The notes beneath the pieces are model-generated. The model did not search any database. It was not told the DNA's origin and was given only the letters and a program-made list of their open reading frames with translations. 64,000 bases of DNA from Rhizobium tropici CIAT 899. Its GTDB lineage: Bacteria > Pseudomonadota > Alphaproteobacteria > Rhizobiales > Rhizobiaceae. Shown here piece by piece: positions 62,217-64,000 of the stretch (within the stretch, counting starts at the first letter, position 1; the number at the start of each line of letters is the position of its first letter). Position numbers and translations under genes: made by a program. The stretch lies in the NCBI RefSeq assembly GCF_000330885.1, contig NC_020062.1, positions 938,374-1,002,373 of the forward strand, given 5' to 3'.

Positions 62217-63806
62217 TCAGGCGTCGAGCCAGACGCGGGTCGCGACGTAGCCGTTCGACATGTCGTTGCCGATATCGTGAACGTAGCCCTTCACCTGCTT
62301 GGTGGAGGCGTTCACGAAATCGTTGAACATCGGCAGGATGACGCCGCCTTCGTCGCGCACCATCATCGCCATGGCGCGGTAGAGCTCCTTGCGCTTGGCT
62401 TCGTCCAGTTCGGAGCGGGCCTGAAGCAGAAGCTTGTCGAAGTCGGGTCGCTTGAAGCGCGTGTCGTTCCAGTCCGCCGTCGAAAGATAGGCGGTGGAAT
62501 ACATCTGGTCCTGCGTCGGTCGTCCGCCCCAATAGGAGGTGGAGAAGGGCTGAACGTTCCAGACATTCGTCCAGTAGCCATCGCCCGGCTCGCGCTTGAC
62601 CTCGATGTTGATGCCAGCCTTCTTGCAGCTTTCCTGATAGAGAACGGCCGCATCGACCGCGCCGGGGAAGGCCACTTCCGACGTGCGAAGCAGCACGGAA
62701 CCACTGTGACCGGACTTCTTGTAGTGGAAGGCGGCCTTGTCGGGATCGTATTTGCGCTGCTCTATCCCTTCGGGGAAGAGCGCATAGGTGCTGTTGATCG
62801 GGAAGTCGTTACCGACTTTGCCGTAGCCGCCGAGGATCTTCTTGACCATGGTCTCGCGATCCATGGCGTATTTCAGCGCCAGACGCAGGTCGTTGTTGTC
62901 AAAGGGCGCCTTGTCACAATGCATGATGAAGACATAATGGCCGCGGCCGGCGGTGGCCAGAATCTCGACGTTCGGAGCACGCTTCAAAAGATCCACGGTC
63001 TTCGGGTCGACGCGGTTGATGTAATGGACCTGGCCGGATGAGAGCGCCGCGATACGGGCTGTGGCATCGTTCATGCAGATGATTTCGATGCTGTCGACGA
63101 AGCCGCGGTCGGTACGCCAGTCGTCCTTGTTGCGCTCGAATGTGGCGCGCACGCCGGGCTCGAAGCTGACCTGCTTGTAGGGACCGGTGCCGATCGAGGC
63201 GAGCGGATCGTCATAGCCGCCATTCGGCTGGATGACGAGGTGATAGTCGGTCAGGAGCAACGGCAAGTCGGCGTTGCCTTCGGTCAGCGTCAGGACGAGG
63301 TTGTCGCCGTCGGCCTTGATCTCCTTGATCGACTTCACGACGCCGAGCGCGCCCGATTCCGATTTCGCATCGGTATGGCGCTTGAGCGTGGCGACCACGT
63401 CGTCGATCGTCAGTTCCTTGCCGTTGTGAAACTTGACGCCCTTGCGGATCTTGAAGGTCCAGGTGGCGGCATCTTTCGACGGCTCCCAGGATTCTGCGAG
63501 CGACGGAACGGCGGCACCCGTCAGCGGATGGGATTCCACCAGCATGTCACCCCAGCAGCGGCCGATGCAGAACATGACCTGCGACAGGAATTTTGCCGGG
63601 TCTTTTGAATCGGTCGCAGCACCGCCTTCAAGGCCAAGTTTCAGATGACCGCCGCGCTTCGGTTCGGCCGCCATTGCACTTTCGGTGAAGAGTTTGTCGG
63701 CGAGCGTCAAAGTCACGCCCGCTGCCATTGCGCGTCCCATGAATTCGCGGCGGCTGAGACCACCCGCGGTGACGCGGCCTGCAAGATATTTCGTATAGTC
63801 GTTCAT
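62217..63806 (-). CDS. Peptide/nickel-family ABC transporter substrate-binding protein, Tat-exported (2)
   Basis: 529 residues from the ATG at 63806 (AAGGA upstream; the frame is open to 63851). The Tat signal is LSRREFMGRAMAAGV, cleavage near AMAAEP. It is an SBP_bac_5 protein starting KRGGHLKLGLEGG, with RKGVKFHNGKE and the C-terminal KGYVHDIGNDMSNGY. It is first of the operon with the two permeases and the double ATPase, and is a close paralogue of the protein at 54774-56354. The true substrate is unknown; family members carry peptides, nickel chelates, opines or plant compounds. Confidence 0.93.
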   Translation of the reverse strand: MNDYTKYLAGRVTAGGLSRREFMGRAMAAGVTLTLADKLFTESAMAAEPKRGGHLKLGLEGGAATDSKDPAKFLSQVMFCIGRCWGDMLVESHPLTGAAVPSLAESWEPSKDAATWTFKIRKGVKFHNGKELTIDDVVATLKRHTDAKSESGALGVVKSIKEIKADGDNLVLTLTEGNADLPLLLTDYHLVIQPNGGYDDPLASIGTGPYKQVSFEPGVRATFERNKDDWRTDRGFVDSIEIICMNDATARIAALSSGQVHYINRVDPKTVDLLKRAPNVEILATAGRGHYVFIMHCDKAPFDNNDLRLALKYAMDRETMVKKILGGYGKVGNDFPINSTYALFPEGIEQRKYDPDKAAFHYKKSGHSGSVLLRTSEVAFPGAVDAAVLYQESCKKAGINIEVKREPGDGYWTNVWNVQPFSTSYWGGRPTQDQMYSTAYLSTADWNDTRFKRPDFDKLLLQARSELDEAKRKELYRAMAMMVRDEGGVILPMFNDFVNASTKQVKGYVHDIGNDMSNGYVATRVWLDA

Positions 63807-63932
63807 TCCCCTGTTCCTTCTTCTTGCCGTGTTGACAAAGCTATCGAGCAAGCCACCTCAGGTCACGGTTCCTCTTCCGCCTGAAGCCTGTCGCCCGTGA
63901 GCATGCGGGAAATTCAGCGGTTGCCGCCGCCT

Positions 63933-64000
63933 CTACCTTCCTTTCCAGATGGGGGCTCGCTTCTCCGCAAAAGCCCGTGCGCCTTCCAATTGATCTTCGC
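63933..64000 (-). CDS. C-terminal fragment, probable enoyl-CoA hydratase/isomerase
   Basis: The last 22 codons of a minus-strand gene read EDQLEGARAFAEKRAPIWKGR and a TAG stop; the gene continues past the window end. EGxxAFxEKRxPxWxG is the typical end of crotonase-family enoyl-CoA hydratases. It ends 127 bp upstream of the binding-protein gene on the same strand. Confidence 0.75.
   Translation of the reverse strand, partial: EDQLEGARAFAEKRAPIWKGR

Noticed and set aside
1-64000. Mobile elements, CRISPR arrays, tRNA or rRNA genes, toxin-antitoxin pairs, phage genes
   Set aside because: Looked for across the window on both strands; no transposase, integrase, regular spacer array, cloverleaf or toxin-antitoxin pair was evident.

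Overview
The window is high-GC, densely coded alphaproteobacterial DNA. Gene content, dispersed intergenic repeats of a type I know from Rhizobium genomes, the abundance of ABC importers and the LLM flavin monooxygenases all suggest a Rhizobiaceae member, most likely Rhizobium sensu lato. Whether it is chromosome or plasmid cannot be told from the window. I see no rRNA, tRNA, CRISPR array, transposase, integrase or replication gene.

Layout. 1-794: end of an oligopeptide-type ABC ATPase. 804-10961: a probable complete L-lysine to 2-oxoglutarate catabolic cluster (lysine 6-dehydrogenase, aldehyde dehydrogenase AmaB/ALDH7, aminotransferase, HglS/DUF1338 2-oxoadipate dioxygenase, YdiJ-type D-2-hydroxyglutarate dehydrogenase) flanked by an Lrp-type and a LysR-type regulator. 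10983-13783: ornithine cyclodeaminase homologue, argininosuccinate synthase and an Lrp regulator. 13913-20209: mixed single genes (a frameshifted nucleotidyltransferase, an LLM monooxygenase, an exported protein, MscS, a PAS-PAS-GGDEF protein, MntR).

20362-34093 is a sulfur-scavenging island in two divergent halves. The minus-strand half is a taurine/sulfonate ABC importer with an SsuD-like monooxygenase. The plus-strand half is an eight-gene operon (two LLM monooxygenases, M20 amidohydrolase, GNAT acetyltransferase, fused permease-ATPase, two paralogous amino-acid binding proteins, a further LLM monooxygenase). Its composition mirrors the Bacillus subtilis ytm/yxe operons for S-alkylcysteine or S-(2-succino)cysteine salvage. 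The two halves share a 15-bp upstream motif containing the 11-bp palindrome TATAGACTATA. This operon is the best candidate in the window for a little-described system.

34194-43874: an FAD monooxygenase with a small partner and divergent AraC regulator; a Zn/Cd P-type ATPase with a histidine-rich linker and a MerR-type operator; a quinone oxidoreductase with a TetR regulator; an ArsB-like transporter; a universal stress protein; a DUF983 protein; and a 35-residue membrane protein. 44152-50855: an AraC regulator and a five-gene ribitol uptake and catabolism operon (CUT2 ABC importer, ribitol 2-dehydrogenase, D-ribulokinase-type FGGY kinase). 50994-52747: cupin, a possible small secreted protein, an alpha/beta hydrolase. 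52749-63806: a peptide/nickel-type ABC system with two paralogous Tat-exported binding proteins, a CocE-type hydrolase, an XRE regulator and a stand-alone thioesterase carrying what looks like half a carrier domain. The last 68 bases hold the C-terminus of a probable enoyl-CoA hydratase.
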